From Hyphomicrobiales bacterium (lineage in GTDB: Bacteria; Pseudomonadota; Alphaproteobacteria; Rhizobiales; Rhizobiaceae): a stretch of 64,000 nucleotides of DNA. Positions 1 to 9,047 of this stretch are shown one piece after another (position 1 is the stretch's first letter; every line of letters starts with the position of its first letter). The translations under genes and the position numbers were made by a program. The DNA is taken from NCBI GenBank assembly GCA_900466875.1, contig UBNQ01000007.1, positions 1-64,000 of the forward strand, read 5' to 3'. The notes beneath the pieces were generated by a model, which had not been told where the DNA came from, did no database searches, and saw nothing but the letters and a program-made list of their open reading frames with translations.

Positions 1-1
1 T

Positions 2-1333
2 CCTGATCTGCTCTCCGGCGCCGTCGATGCGCCGCCGCGGCTTGCCATGGAAATGGCAGATCTCGTTCGTTTCAAGACCTCGACACTGACCGCGATTGGC
101 TTTCAGCGAAGTGGCGTTTGGGGTGAGGAAACGGCCTCTCAGAAGATCGAACATCTCGGCCTCATGTTTGGGGCGCTGGCCGCGTCACCAAACGGTCCAG
201 TAAAGGGCTTTGGCGTTCCGCTCAGTCATTTGAGTTTTGGTCTTCTCATCTTTCCCGGCGTGTGGGACTGGTATCTGCAGTGGCGGGAACAACGCCGTGG
301 CTTCTACACCAAATGGGAAGAAGACATGCTGATGGTTGCCCAGGCCCTTTCGCGTGCTGATGTCGGCTGGATCCGACAGCACCCGGAGTTGCTCCATAAT
401 GTCAGGCCTATTGCGAGTTTGATTGAGCAGGAAGAAATCGAATTCGCAGCCCGCGATTGGCATGGCGCCTGTGATGCGTTTCATCGACACGCCGCCAATC
501 GTTCCAAGGAAATCCAGCGCGTCATGCGTGTCCACCGCGATCCGTTCGAGCCGATCATGTGTGTCCTCGAGGCCGAAAGCCCATTGGCGGAGTATCGAAA
601 AATCACCGACGAGATCCTTGCACGCATGCCGGATGAGCACAGATACCCGCGGCCGGCGGCAGAGGCCGTCAGATCATTCCTGTTGCTCCGAATTGGCCTG
701 CACTTGGGGCTGCGGCAGAAGAACCTGCGCCAATTGCGTGTTTGCCCACGTGGACATTATCCAACGTCGGAACGCCGGCTTGAGGACATGAAATGCGGGG
801 AGTTGCGCTGGAGTGATCGCGACCATGGGTGGGAGGTCCTTATCCCGTCGGTCGCATTCAAGAACTCCGGCTCATCTTTCTTCGGTCAAAAGCCGTTCCG
901 CCTGATCCTGCCGGACCTGCTCGACCTCTACAAATACCTCGATGCGTACATCGACCGCCATCGCGGCGTTCTGCTTGGCGGTGCCAGAGACCCTGGAACG
1001 TTCTTCGTCAAGACGGTGAAGACGACCAGCATCGATGCGGCTTACAATTCCACTACGTTCTACGAGGCGTGGCGGACGGTTATTCAGCGCTACGGGATCT
1101 ACAACCCGTACACCGGGCGTGGTGCGATCAAGGGCTTGCTGCCGCATGGTCCGCATAACCTGCGCGACATTCTCGCGACGCATATCCTGAAACAGACTGG
1201 ATCCTACGAGCAGGCAAGCTACGCTATTCAGGATACGCCCGATGTCGTGCAACAGCACTATGGTCGTTTCTTGCCACAGGACAAGGCAGCCCTCGCTGCC
1301 AAAATCCTTAATCAGGTTTGGGAGGCTGCGTAG
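2..1333 (+). CDS. Tyrosine recombinase / phage-type integrase, 5' end outside window
   Basis: The frame is open to the left edge and the first ATG (47) has no ribosome binding site, so the gene probably starts outside the window. The C-terminal half carries the tyrosine recombinase residues in order: a box I arginine in GLRQKNLRQL (about residue 217 counted from ATG 47), an HNLRD block (HxxR) near residue 372, and QQHYGRF near residue 405, whose Tyr would be the nucleophile. With the catalytic set intact the enzyme could be active in DNA cleavage and joining. The N-terminal region matches no family I recognise. The following gene is convergent and metabolic. Family call is firm; substrate and element are unknown. 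Confidence 0.75.
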   Translation, partial: PDLLSGAVDAPPRLAMEMADLVRFKTSTLTAIGFQRSGVWGEETASQKIEHLGLMFGALAASPNGPVKGFGVPLSHLSFGLLIFPGVWDWYLQWREQRRGFYTKWEEDMLMVAQALSRADVGWIRQHPELLHNVRPIASLIEQEEIEFAARDWHGACDAFHRHAANRSKEIQRVMRVHRDPFEPIMCVLEAESPLAEYRKITDEILARMPDEHRYPRPAAEAVRSFLLLRIGLHLGLRQKNLRQLRVCPRGHYPTSERRLEDMKCGELRWSDRDHGWEVLIPSVAFKNSGSSFFGQKPFRLILPDLLDLYKYLDAYIDRHRGVLLGGARDPGTFFVKTVKTTSIDAAYNSTTFYEAWRTVIQRYGIYNPYTGRGAIKGLLPHGPHNLRDILATHILKQTGSYEQASYAIQDTPDVVQQHYGRFLPQDKAALAAKILNQVWEAA

Positions 1334-1398
1334 GCTCGCATGAGATGCTCGGCTTGGATGTGGGCTAAAGCCTACGTCCAAGTCGACCTCGTCGTTTC

Positions 1399-1425
1399 GC
1401 TCTTGATGGGATTGGAACCGCTGCC
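1399..1425 (+). repeat. tRNA 3'-half-like repeat, copy 1
   Basis: Core GCTCTTGATGGGATTGGAACC followed by GCTGCC. It lies 66 bases after the integrase stop, between convergent genes. Read on the minus strand it resembles a tRNA T loop (GGTTCCAATCC) followed by an acceptor-like 3' strand. It is one of nine similar copies in the window. The rest of the 277-base gap 1334-1610 shows nothing else I can support. Confidence 0.5.
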
Positions 1426-1610
1426 TCTCACTTATGATTATGATATACCAATCTTCTCAACAGTTTGGCCACGCGTAACCGATGCTTAAAGCATTTGGTC
1501 CGCCATCGAAAACAGCAAAGCCCTTCACCGTAATCTCAGGACCTGAAGATAGTGCCTCCCAACGGTATTGAGATCGAAAACCTTCTCCAACTCCAATCTT
1601 ACCTGCTGAG

Positions 1611-3476
1611 CTAAAGGAGGGCGGTAGACAGGAACGGAAACACTGCGATCAGGAACAGGCCTATGAGCAACGCCCCAATATAGGACCAGATTGCCTTCAT
1701 CGCCTCGTCCGGCGCAACGCCCCCGATCTTGCAGGCGATATAGAAACCGATGCCGATCGGCGGGGCAATCAAACCGATATTCATCGCAGTAACGACGACC
1801 ATGGAGTAGTGCACGTCGTTGATGCCAAGGGTTTTGGCGATTGGGAACATGATCGGCGCCATCAGCACGATCGCAGGAAGACCTTCCAGCACGCAGCCGA
1901 GCACCATGAAGATCAGAACGGTCACGCCCATGAATGTGAGCCAGCCGCCGGGAAGATCCGTAACAGCTTGCGCCAGTTTGAACGCGAACCCCGTCTGGGT
2001 GAGTGCCCATGCCATTGCCGAAGCGCAGCCGAGAATGATCAGGATCGCGCCGGACAAAGCCGCAGTCTCGACCAGCATGCTATAAAGTTTCTTAAGGCTG
2101 ATACCACCATAAAGTGTCGCGCCGATAATCAGCGCGTAGAGCACAGCTATCGTCGAGACTTCCGTAGCAGTTGCGACGCCACCGCCGACAGCACTACGGA
2201 TGAGGAACGGCAAAAGCAGTGCCGGCGCGGCGATGACGACTGCCTTCCAGACCGTTTTAACGGAGGCTCGCCTGACGCCTTCCATCGATTCATGCCGTGA
2301 TTTCCAGCGGGCGAGAACGGCCAGCGCGAGCAGCAGGACCATGGCGATGGCAAAGCCGGAGGTGAACAGGCCGGCAATCGAGACACCTGCGGTGGAGCCG
2401 AGCACGATCAGCACGATCGAGGGCGGAACGGTTTCGGCCATTGCAGCGCCGGTCGCCAGCAGAGCGATCATTTCCGGCGGCTTGTGGCCGCGCCGTTTCA
2501 TTTCCGGAAACAGCGCCGGCGCGACCGTCGCCATGTCGGAAACCTTCGATCCGGAAATGCCCGAGACGAGAAACATTGAGCCGAGCAGGACGTAAGACAT
2601 GCCCGCCTTCACATGACCGAGCAGCGAGGCAAGCACTTCAACGATCGCCTTGCCCATGCCCGTCGCATCCAGCACACAACCGAGCAGGACGAAGATCGGA
2701 ACGGAAAGAAGGATGATGCTGGACATGCCCTCATCCATGCGTCCGATGATGACGAAGGTCGGCATGGAGGTGGTGAAGGTCAGGAAGGACAGCGCCCCGA
2801 GACCGAAACAGAAAGCGATCGGCACGCCCATGGCCAATAGCAGGCCCACGCCGAAGACGAGGAAGATGACGATATTCCAGTTGCCGAAATAGGCAAATAC
2901 CGGCTCCAGCGCAAAAAGCGCACCACCGGCCGCTCCAACCAGAACCGCCGCGCCGATCACCATCCGGGCGTTACCGATGCGGACCCCGTGCAGAATGACC
3001 GTCGCCAGCATGAGCGTCAATCCGACGGGCAGCGCCGAGGCGCGGTAGCTCATCGGGATCAAAAGAGACGCAGATGTGACATAGCTCTCCTCAATCGCGT
3101 AATCGAATGCGGGATAAAGCAGGCTGCCGAGGAAAACGGCGGTGAGAAGCAGACCGACTGTCGCGACGAATGCCTGTTTCCGTTCATCAAGGAGATGCAG
3201 AAAGACCGTCAGGCGCAGATGTTCATGCCGGTCGATGGCGATTGCGGCACCAAGCATGGCAAACCAGAGAAACGCGAAGGATGCGCTTTCATCCACCCAG
3301 ATGAGCGGCGAGGAGAACACATAGCGTGCGGTCACGCCGACCAGCAGGATCGCGATGATGAATGTCAGCAGAGCCGCACAGATAATCTCGACCGGCCGCA
3401 TCCAACGCGAACCCGGCACCGACTGCTGAAGCTCCATCGCCGGCAGGTCGTCCATCACTTCGGAACTCATCGCCAT
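1611..3476 (-). CDS. TRAP transporter permease, fused small (DctQ) and large (DctM) subunits
   Basis: Inner-membrane part of a tripartite ATP-independent periplasmic transporter, 621 aa. Residues about 30-180 form a DctQ-like four-helix unit (motif WVDESASFAFLW, then AIDRHEHL). From about 195 to the end is the DctM transport domain with repeated hydrophobic segments and GISGSKVSDMATVAP. The start at 3476 is chosen because AGGAGG lies 6 bases upstream; a second ATG lies two codons inside. Fused QM permeases are common in this family. It is encoded behind the LacI-type regulator, while the matching periplasmic receptor is divergent at 4715. Substrate is probably a carboxylated sugar derivative, inferred from neighbouring genes. 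Confidence 0.9.
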   Translation of the reverse strand: MAMSSEVMDDLPAMELQQSVPGSRWMRPVEIICAALLTFIIAILLVGVTARYVFSSPLIWVDESASFAFLWFAMLGAAIAIDRHEHLRLTVFLHLLDERKQAFVATVGLLLTAVFLGSLLYPAFDYAIEESYVTSASLLIPMSYRASALPVGLTLMLATVILHGVRIGNARMVIGAAVLVGAAGGALFALEPVFAYFGNWNIVIFLVFGVGLLLAMGVPIAFCFGLGALSFLTFTTSMPTFVIIGRMDEGMSSIILLSVPIFVLLGCVLDATGMGKAIVEVLASLLGHVKAGMSYVLLGSMFLVSGISGSKVSDMATVAPALFPEMKRRGHKPPEMIALLATGAAMAETVPPSIVLIVLGSTAGVSIAGLFTSGFAIAMVLLLALAVLARWKSRHESMEGVRRASVKTVWKAVVIAAPALLLPFLIRSAVGGGVATATEVSTIAVLYALIIGATLYGGISLKKLYSMLVETAALSGAILIILGCASAMAWALTQTGFAFKLAQAVTDLPGGWLTFMGVTVLIFMVLGCVLEGLPAIVLMAPIMFPIAKTLGINDVHYSMVVVTAMNIGLIAPPIGIGFYIACKIGGVAPDEAMKAIWSYIGALLIGLFLIAVFPFLSTALL

Positions 3477-3554
3477 CTCTCTCCTCCTCAATGGCAACCG
3501 GATCGCCAACTCCACCTCCTCCAGGCTGAGCGGTAATCCGGGTCTAATACAGGT

Positions 3555-4613
3555 TCACGGCAGGTTCTCCCGGAAGATCACCTCGCTGCGCAGCGGGTCG
3601 ATATCCTCTTCGGCAGGCCTGCCCTCTCGTAGATTGTTGAAGACCCGGATAGCGCGATTGATCGTCTCGCCGGGGTTCTGGGTAATCACCGCATCCATAG
3701 TGCCGTCGATCAGGAATGCGCGGGTATCGGGCGTCAGGCCATGGCCGATGAAGACCAGGGATTGCTCACGCCGCGCATCCTTGATTGCCTTGCCGACACC
3801 GCTCGCGCCGCCACCAATATTGTAGATGCCGGCAAGATCGGGATGCTGGCTCAGCAACATCCGCATCTGTCGGTAATTGAGCGCCTCGTCGTCATGCCCC
3901 TCACGGATGCCGACGACCTCGATATTCGGATGGCTTTCCTGCAGAACATGCAGAAACCCCATCTCACGCTCCTCATGGGCCCTGTAGCTCAGACTTCCGG
4001 CGATCATCGCGACCTTGGCCGGCGTATTGCCGACAAAACGTGCGATCAGATATCCGGCAAGTCGCCCGATCGACCGATTGTCGAGACCGAGATACATCGA
4101 GCGCTGGGCGTTGGCGATGTCGGAGATCAGCGTTACCGTCGGCACGCCCTTTTCCGCCAGGCGATTGACCGCTTCGCGCACCGTCGGATGTTCGAGCGCC
4201 ATGAAGGCGATGCCATCGGCGGATTTCCCATGCCTCAGCATTGCAGCGGCCAGCGCATCCGGGCTGAAGCTCTTGATGTATTCGACTGTCGGCTTGATGC
4301 CGTTCTTCTGGAAAAGCGGTGTCTGCTCAACAACCAGTTTGCCGAGATGAGTGAGATAACGGTTGGTGCCGGCCGGAAGCAGGAACGAGATATTTGCCGG
4401 CGCGGTCGCTGCCGCCTCCCCCAGCAGATCGCCTTCGACATATCCGAGTTGCGCGGCTGATCGCATCACGCGCTGCACCGTCGGCGCACGAACACCCTGG
4501 CGCCCGTTCAGCACACGATCGACGGTTGCCGTCGACACACCGGCATGTTGGGCGACATCGACAATCGTCGGGCGCCGGCTGATTTCAGACTGTTCGGTTG
4601 GTTCTAACAGCAT
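3555..4613 (-). CDS. LacI-family transcriptional regulator
   Basis: 352 aa. The N-terminal helix-turn-helix (residues about 15-60) has the LacI pattern TIVDVAQHAGVSTATVDRVL. The rest is a periplasmic-binding-protein-like effector domain of the sugar-binding type (LacI / RbsB fold). It is divergent from the TRAP receptor at 4715, with a palindromic candidate operator between them, and is followed by the TRAP permease on the same strand, so it most likely controls both arms of this catabolic unit in response to its substrate. LacI-type regulators usually act as repressors released by ligand; this role is inferred here. Confidence 0.88.
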   Translation of the reverse strand: MLLEPTEQSEISRRPTIVDVAQHAGVSTATVDRVLNGRQGVRAPTVQRVMRSAAQLGYVEGDLLGEAAATAPANISFLLPAGTNRYLTHLGKLVVEQTPLFQKNGIKPTVEYIKSFSPDALAAAMLRHGKSADGIAFMALEHPTVREAVNRLAEKGVPTVTLISDIANAQRSMYLGLDNRSIGRLAGYLIARFVGNTPAKVAMIAGSLSYRAHEEREMGFLHVLQESHPNIEVVGIREGHDDEALNYRQMRMLLSQHPDLAGIYNIGGGASGVGKAIKDARREQSLVFIGHGLTPDTRAFLIDGTMDAVITQNPGETINRAIRVFNNLREGRPAEEDIDPLRSEVIFRENLP

Positions 4614-4632
4614 TTCAACACATCAAATTACA

Positions 4633-4649
4633 TCAAACTTCATGTTTGA
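4633..4649. promoter_or_regulatory. Candidate operator for the LacI-type regulator
   Basis: Perfect inverted repeat TCAAAC-TTCAT-GTTTGA in the divergent gap between the regulator and the TRAP receptor. A half-site-like ATCAAAT lies 10 bases to the left. Position and symmetry suit a LacI-family dimer; binding is inferred. Confidence 0.5.
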
Positions 4650-4714
4650 CTTCATCATTCATATGATTGATTTTCGTCAATGGGAAGAGACTTTTTTCAT
4701 AAGGGAGGGAACAG

Positions 4715-5737
4715 ATGACAACGACATTGAGCCGCCGCACGCTCCTCAAGGGGCTGGCCGCTGCACCGGGAGCGGGTGCCGTATTTTCAATTCCGCGCCT
4801 TGCCGGAGCCGCTGAGATCCAGCTCCGTTATGGCAACAACCTGCCGCTCAGCCATCCGCTGAACATCCGCGCCAAGGAAGCAGCAGACCGTATCGCAAAG
4901 GAAACCGACGGCAAGGTGGAAATGCTGATCTTTCCGGCAAACCAGCTCGGCGGCGACACCGATATGCTGTCGCAGGTGCGCGGTGGCGCGCTTACCTTTT
5001 TCACACCTTCCTCGCTCGTTATCGCCACACTGGTGCCGACCGCTGCTCTCAATGCCGTCGGCTTCGCCTTCAAGGATTATGCGCAGGTGTGGAAGGCGAT
5101 GGATGGCCCCGTCGGCAAGCTCGTACGCAGCAAGATCGAAGGCTCGCGCCTCTATGCGCTGGAAACCATGTGGGACAACGGCTTCCGCCAGACGACCACC
5201 AGCGGCAATGCGATTACCAATGCAGATGGCATGCAGGGCCTGAAGATCCGCGTGCCGGTAAGCCCGCTCTCGGTCGACATGTTCTCCGCACTCGGTGCGT
5301 CGCCGACCAGCCTGCAGTTCAGCGAAGTCTATTCTGCCCTGCAGACAAAGGTGGTCGACGCTCAGGAGAACCCGCTGCCGATCATCCAGGTCGCGAAACT
5401 CTATGAAGTGCAGCAAAACTGCGCACTCTCCAACCATATCTGGGATGGTTACTGGTTCATCGCCAATGGCCGGCAGTGGTCCGACCTGAAGGACGACGTC
5501 AGGACGATCGTGGCGCGCGCGATCAACGAAGCCGGACTGCAGCAGCGCCAGGATATAGCCGCACTCAATGCGGGCGTGCAGGCAGATCTCGAGAAAGCCG
5601 GCATGACGTTCAACAAGGTCGATACGGAGACATTCCGCGCCAAGCTGAAGACGGGCGGCTTCTATTCCAAGTGGAGCAAGGAATTCGGCGACGAAGCCTG
5701 GGGCGCGCTCGAAAGCGTCGTCGGCTCACTCGCCTGA
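4715..5737 (+). CDS. TRAP transporter substrate-binding protein (DctP family)
   Basis: 340 aa periplasmic solute receptor. The N-terminus SRRTLLKGLAAAPG is a twin-arginine-type signal ending near AGAAE (about residue 33). The mature protein begins EIQLRYGNNLPLSHPLN and has the DctP pattern including MQGLKIRVP and the conserved Arg region that usually binds a substrate carboxylate. A strong AGGGAGGG site precedes the ATG. It is first in an operon with VOC, RuBisCO-like and DUF1537 genes, which suggests it captures the sugar acid they degrade. The matching permease is on the other side of the regulator. Confidence 0.9.
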   Translation: MTTTLSRRTLLKGLAAAPGAGAVFSIPRLAGAAEIQLRYGNNLPLSHPLNIRAKEAADRIAKETDGKVEMLIFPANQLGGDTDMLSQVRGGALTFFTPSSLVIATLVPTAALNAVGFAFKDYAQVWKAMDGPVGKLVRSKIEGSRLYALETMWDNGFRQTTTSGNAITNADGMQGLKIRVPVSPLSVDMFSALGASPTSLQFSEVYSALQTKVVDAQENPLPIIQVAKLYEVQQNCALSNHIWDGYWFIANGRQWSDLKDDVRTIVARAINEAGLQQRQDIAALNAGVQADLEKAGMTFNKVDTETFRAKLKTGGFYSKWSKEFGDEAWGALESVVGSLA

Positions 5738-5750
5738 CCTTGAAATATAC

Positions 5751-5774
5751 GGCGGCGGGCAAACACCTGCCGCC
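5751..5774 (+). other. Intercistronic hairpin
   Basis: GGCGGCGGG and CCTGCCGCC can pair with one mismatch across a 6-base loop, 13 bases after the receptor stop. No T run follows, so a processing or mRNA-stabilising stem that keeps receptor transcript in excess is more likely than a full terminator. Confidence 0.4.
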
Positions 5775-5812
5775 CCCATCAATTTCAATCAGAATTACGA
5801 GCAAGACATCAG

Positions 5813-6352
5813 ATGAGCCGTTTTTTTGGAAAGATCCGCCAAGCGGGTTATGTCGTGGATGATATCGAAGCGGCGATGCAATACTGGAGCGATACGCTGG
5901 GCGTCGGTCCATTCTTCTACAAGGAGCGGGTCCCGATCGTGAACTACCGCTATCGCGGCCAAAGCTACGAGCCGCACAATTCCGTGGCGCTGGCCAATTC
6001 AGGAGAGCTGCAGGTCGAGCTGATCCAGACCCGCAATGACGTGCCTTCAATGTACAAGGACTTTCGCGACGCAGGACATCGCGGCCTGCAGCATGTCGCC
6101 TACTGGACCGACACATTCGATGCAGACCTCGATCGCTTGACGCAGCAGGGCTACAAGGTCGTGATGGAAGGCGAAGTCGGCGAGAACGGCCGTTTCGTCT
6201 ATTTCGATACGCATTACCATCCCGGCACCGTGATCGAACTCTCGGAAGTCGCAGGTCCTAAGGGTCGCATGTTCGACGCGATACGCAAGGCGTCGGAAGA
6301 TTGGGACGGCAGCGCCCCGGTTCGCCCCTTCCCCGACCTCTCGAAGAGCTGA
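5813..6352 (+). CDS. VOC-fold (glyoxalase / epimerase-like) metalloprotein
   Basis: 179 aa with the vicinal oxygen chelate pattern: GYVVDDIEAAMQYWSDTLGVGPF at the start, an ELIQ glutamate near residue 70, HRGLQHVAYW in the second half and TVIELSE near the end. Candidate metal ligands are the His of LQHVAYW and the Glu residues of ELIQ and VIELSE. Family members include methylmalonyl-CoA epimerase, glyoxalase I and ring-cleaving dioxygenases, and no specific reaction can be assigned from sequence. It lies 8 bases before the RuBisCO-like gene, so it probably epimerises, isomerises or cleaves an intermediate of the same pathway. Confidence 0.8.
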   Translation: MSRFFGKIRQAGYVVDDIEAAMQYWSDTLGVGPFFYKERVPIVNYRYRGQSYEPHNSVALANSGELQVELIQTRNDVPSMYKDFRDAGHRGLQHVAYWTDTFDADLDRLTQQGYKVVMEGEVGENGRFVYFDTHYHPGTVIELSEVAGPKGRMFDAIRKASEDWDGSAPVRPFPDLSKS

Positions 6353-6359
6353 GGCTCCC

Positions 6360-7631
6360 GTGACGGATACGCATTTTACGGCGGATTACCTGATAGAAAC
6401 ACCGCTTCCCCTCGAGAGAGTGGCGGAGATCATGGCCGGGGAGCAATCCTCCGGCACGTTCATCCGTGTCGAGGGAGAGACGGACGATCTGCGCGCCCGC
6501 GCGCGTGCGGAGGTGCTCGGGGTGGTCGACTTGGGGGAGATCGACCACCCGACACTGCCGAGCGCGTGGCTTTTCCGCCGCGGCATTACCGCCAGACCGC
6601 ATCGTGCAACCGTCACGATCCGTTTTCCAATCGACAATATCGGCGTTAATCTTGCCGCACTTGCCTCAACGGTTGCCGGCAATCTCTACGATCTCGGCGA
6701 GGTCACAGGCCTTCGGCTGGAAAACATAACCCTGCCAGTCTCCTGGCGCCGGCGATACCTTTTGCCAAAACAGGGCATTGCCGGCACACGCAGGCTGACG
6801 GGCGTCGCCGAAGGGCCGATGATCGGTTCGATCATCAAGCCGAATGTGGGATTGACCGCTGAAGATACGGCAAGTCTCGTCGGGCGACTTTGCGATGCCG
6901 GCGTTGATTTTATCAAGGATGACGAGATTTCCGCCAATCCGGTCCACGCCCCCCTTGCCAAACGCATCCCTGCCGTCATGGCAGCGGTCAAACGCGCTGA
7001 GGACAGGCTGGGGCGTCGCGTCATGATCGCCTTCAACATCACCGACGAAACGGATGCCATGCGCCGGCATGCCGATCTGGTCGAAAGCGAGGGCGGCACC
7101 TGCGTGATGGCCAACCTCAACTGGTGCGGCTTTTCCGCAGTCGAGACGCTTCGGCGTTCGACCGATCTGGCGCTGCACGGCCATCGCAACGGTTTCGGGG
7201 CCTTGTCACGCTGCGATGTACTCGGCATCGGCTTCGGCGCCTATCAGGTCCTCTGGCGACTGGCCGGCGTCGACCACATGCATGTCCATGGCCTCGACGG
7301 CAAATTTGCGCAAGAGAACAGCGAGGTCATCGAAAGCACGGCCATGTGCCTGACCGCGCTCGACGACCAGTCCGATGACCGCGTGCTTCCCGCGTTTTCG
7401 TCGGGCCAATGGGCAGGCACCGTCCCTGTCACATGGAACGCGGCGGGCGGTGACGACTTCCTGTTCATGGCGGGCGGCGGCATCATGGGCCACCCGAGTG
7501 GCCCCGCTGCAGGCATTGAAAGTATCCGCGCGGCCTTTCATGCCATGAAGAATGGCAAGACGCTGGAAGACGCCGCCGACACGTCGGAGCCACTTCGCAA
7601 GGCTCTGGAATTCTTCGGTAAGGCCGCATGA
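6360..7631 (+). CDS. oiaX: RuBisCO-like protein, probable 3-oxo-isoapionate-4-phosphate decarboxylase type
   Basis: 423 aa, form IV RuBisCO large-subunit homologue. Visible active-site elements are IIKPNVG (Lys160), DFIKDDE (Lys186, the carbamylated position, with acidic metal ligands), LHGHRNG, GLDGKF in the loop 6 region and AGGGIMGHPSG. The N-terminal small domain lacks the plant-type residues needed for carboxylation, so CO2 fixation is not expected. OiaX-type members decarboxylate 3-oxo-isoapionate-4-phosphate made by a DUF1537 kinase, and such a kinase overlaps this gene by 4 bases. GTG start after GAGCTGAGG. The family is certain; the exact substrate is inferred, because the rest of the apionate pathway is not in this window. 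Confidence 0.82.
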   Translation: MTDTHFTADYLIETPLPLERVAEIMAGEQSSGTFIRVEGETDDLRARARAEVLGVVDLGEIDHPTLPSAWLFRRGITARPHRATVTIRFPIDNIGVNLAALASTVAGNLYDLGEVTGLRLENITLPVSWRRRYLLPKQGIAGTRRLTGVAEGPMIGSIIKPNVGLTAEDTASLVGRLCDAGVDFIKDDEISANPVHAPLAKRIPAVMAAVKRAEDRLGRRVMIAFNITDETDAMRRHADLVESEGGTCVMANLNWCGFSAVETLRRSTDLALHGHRNGFGALSRCDVLGIGFGAYQVLWRLAGVDHMHVHGLDGKFAQENSEVIESTAMCLTALDDQSDDRVLPAFSSGQWAGTVPVTWNAAGGDDFLFMAGGGIMGHPSGPAAGIESIRAAFHAMKNGKTLEDAADTSEPLRKALEFFGKAA

Positions 7632-8899
7632 GTGCCGATATCAAAGCTCCCTTCTACGGCTGGTATGGTGACGACTTCACCGGCGCCACGGATACGCTGG
7701 CGACACTTTTCAGCCGAGGCGCGAAGGCATTCCTTTTCCTTGGCGTCCCCTCGTCCCGCCATCTCGCGATGGCCGGCGCACTCGATGCAGTCGGCATAGC
7801 CGGTTCGGCGCGCGCCATGACGCCAGACGCCATGGAAGCCGAACTCCGCCCGGTCGGACAATTCTTTGCACGGTCGGGCATAAAAGTGCTGCACTACAAA
7901 TGCTGCTCGACCTTCGACAGCGCCAGGAATGTCGGCAATATCGCAACGGCAATGACCGTGCTGCGCGGTTTCGTCGATCAGTGGCAGGCCGTGATCCTCG
8001 GCGGACAGCCGTCCCTCGGCCGCTATTGCGCATTCGGCAATCTCTTTGCCTCGATCGGAACGGAGGCAACCGTCCATCGCCTCGACCGCCACCCGACCAT
8101 GAGCCGGCATCCTTCCACGCCGATGGCGGAAGCGGATCTTAGACGCCTCCTGCAGCAACTCGGGGCCGACGCAGTCGGACTTGTCGACTGGACTATGCTG
8201 GAAAATGACCGGCTTCTTGGCCGTGACGAACCGAACATTCTCTTCGATGTCCTCACGAAGAAGCATCTTGCAGCGATCGGAGTTGAGCTGAAACACCGCA
8301 CGCGGCAGGGTTCACTTCTTGTCGTCGGCGCAAGTAGCGTGGCAGAGGCCATTTACGGCGACAGATCATCGCCGGTTAACGAACCAAAGCCGAGCGCGAC
8401 CGGACCGGTGCTTGCCATCGCAGGCTCGCTGTCTCCGTTGACGCGCCGACAGGTAGAGGCTGCGACATCCTTCGTTCGCATCAGCGCCGATGCCAGCAGG
8501 CTCGTCGAGGAAGAGAGCTATCGGGAAGGTATGGCCACGCGGATTGGCTCTGCGCTCAGGGACCAGCGCAATGTACTTCTGTCGACTGCACCGCAGGACC
8601 CGGCCTCGATTTCCAGCGCGGATACGCGGCTGGCTCAGACGGTTGGCCGGTTTGCCGATCGACTGCTGAGCGAAGTCCCGGTCAGGCGCCTGATTGCCGC
8701 CGGAGGCGATACGTCCAGCCATATGGCTCAAAGCCTCAACCTGTGGGGCCTCGCCTATGGCGGCCAGCTTTCGCCGGGTGTCGCACTTTCGATCGGCCGC
8801 AGCGATGATCCGAGGCGAGACGGGATAAGCCTGATGCTGAAAGGCGGCCAGATGGGAAGCGTCGATCTCTTCGACCGGTTTGCCGGTGGCATTACGTAA
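7628..8899 (+). CDS. oiaK: DUF1537 four-carbon / sugar-acid kinase, probable 3-oxo-isoapionate kinase
   Basis: 423 aa. The N-terminal domain has the DUF1537 signature YGDDFTGATD (about residues 13-22) and KCCSTFDSARNVGNI (about 90); the C-terminal nucleotide-binding domain has IAAGGDTSSHMAQ and LMLKGGQMGS. Family enzymes phosphorylate 3-oxo or 2-oxo sugar acids such as tetronates, and OiaK phosphorylates 3-oxo-isoapionate. The start overlaps the RuBisCO-like stop (ATGA), indicating translational coupling and a shared pathway: kinase first, then decarboxylation by the RuBisCO-like protein. Other DUF1537 substrates (D-threonate, 3-oxo-tetronate) remain possible. Confidence 0.8.
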   Translation: MSADIKAPFYGWYGDDFTGATDTLATLFSRGAKAFLFLGVPSSRHLAMAGALDAVGIAGSARAMTPDAMEAELRPVGQFFARSGIKVLHYKCCSTFDSARNVGNIATAMTVLRGFVDQWQAVILGGQPSLGRYCAFGNLFASIGTEATVHRLDRHPTMSRHPSTPMAEADLRRLLQQLGADAVGLVDWTMLENDRLLGRDEPNILFDVLTKKHLAAIGVELKHRTRQGSLLVVGASSVAEAIYGDRSSPVNEPKPSATGPVLAIAGSLSPLTRRQVEAATSFVRISADASRLVEEESYREGMATRIGSALRDQRNVLLSTAPQDPASISSADTRLAQTVGRFADRLLSEVPVRRLIAAGGDTSSHMAQSLNLWGLAYGGQLSPGVALSIGRSDDPRRDGISLMLKGGQMGSVDLFDRFAGGIT

Positions 8900-8929
8900 G
8901 CCTGAGTCAGCGGTGATTATTTAGTTACA

Positions 8930-8957
8930 ACTCATGAGCGGGATCGAACCATTGACC
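8930..8957 (+). repeat. tRNA 3'-half-like repeat, copy 2
   Basis: Core ACTCATGAGC then GGGATCGAACC then ATTGACC, 31 bases after the kinase stop. The minus-strand reading GGTTCGATCCC is a canonical T-loop consensus, but the flanking T stem does not pair fully. Confidence 0.5.
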
Positions 8958-9047
8958 TGTTATTCTAACGAGTGAAATTTGATGAAACTCAGCAGCTTAG
9001 TCCGCTGCAGATCGACAAGAAGATCACGTCATCTTTCAGCGAGCATG

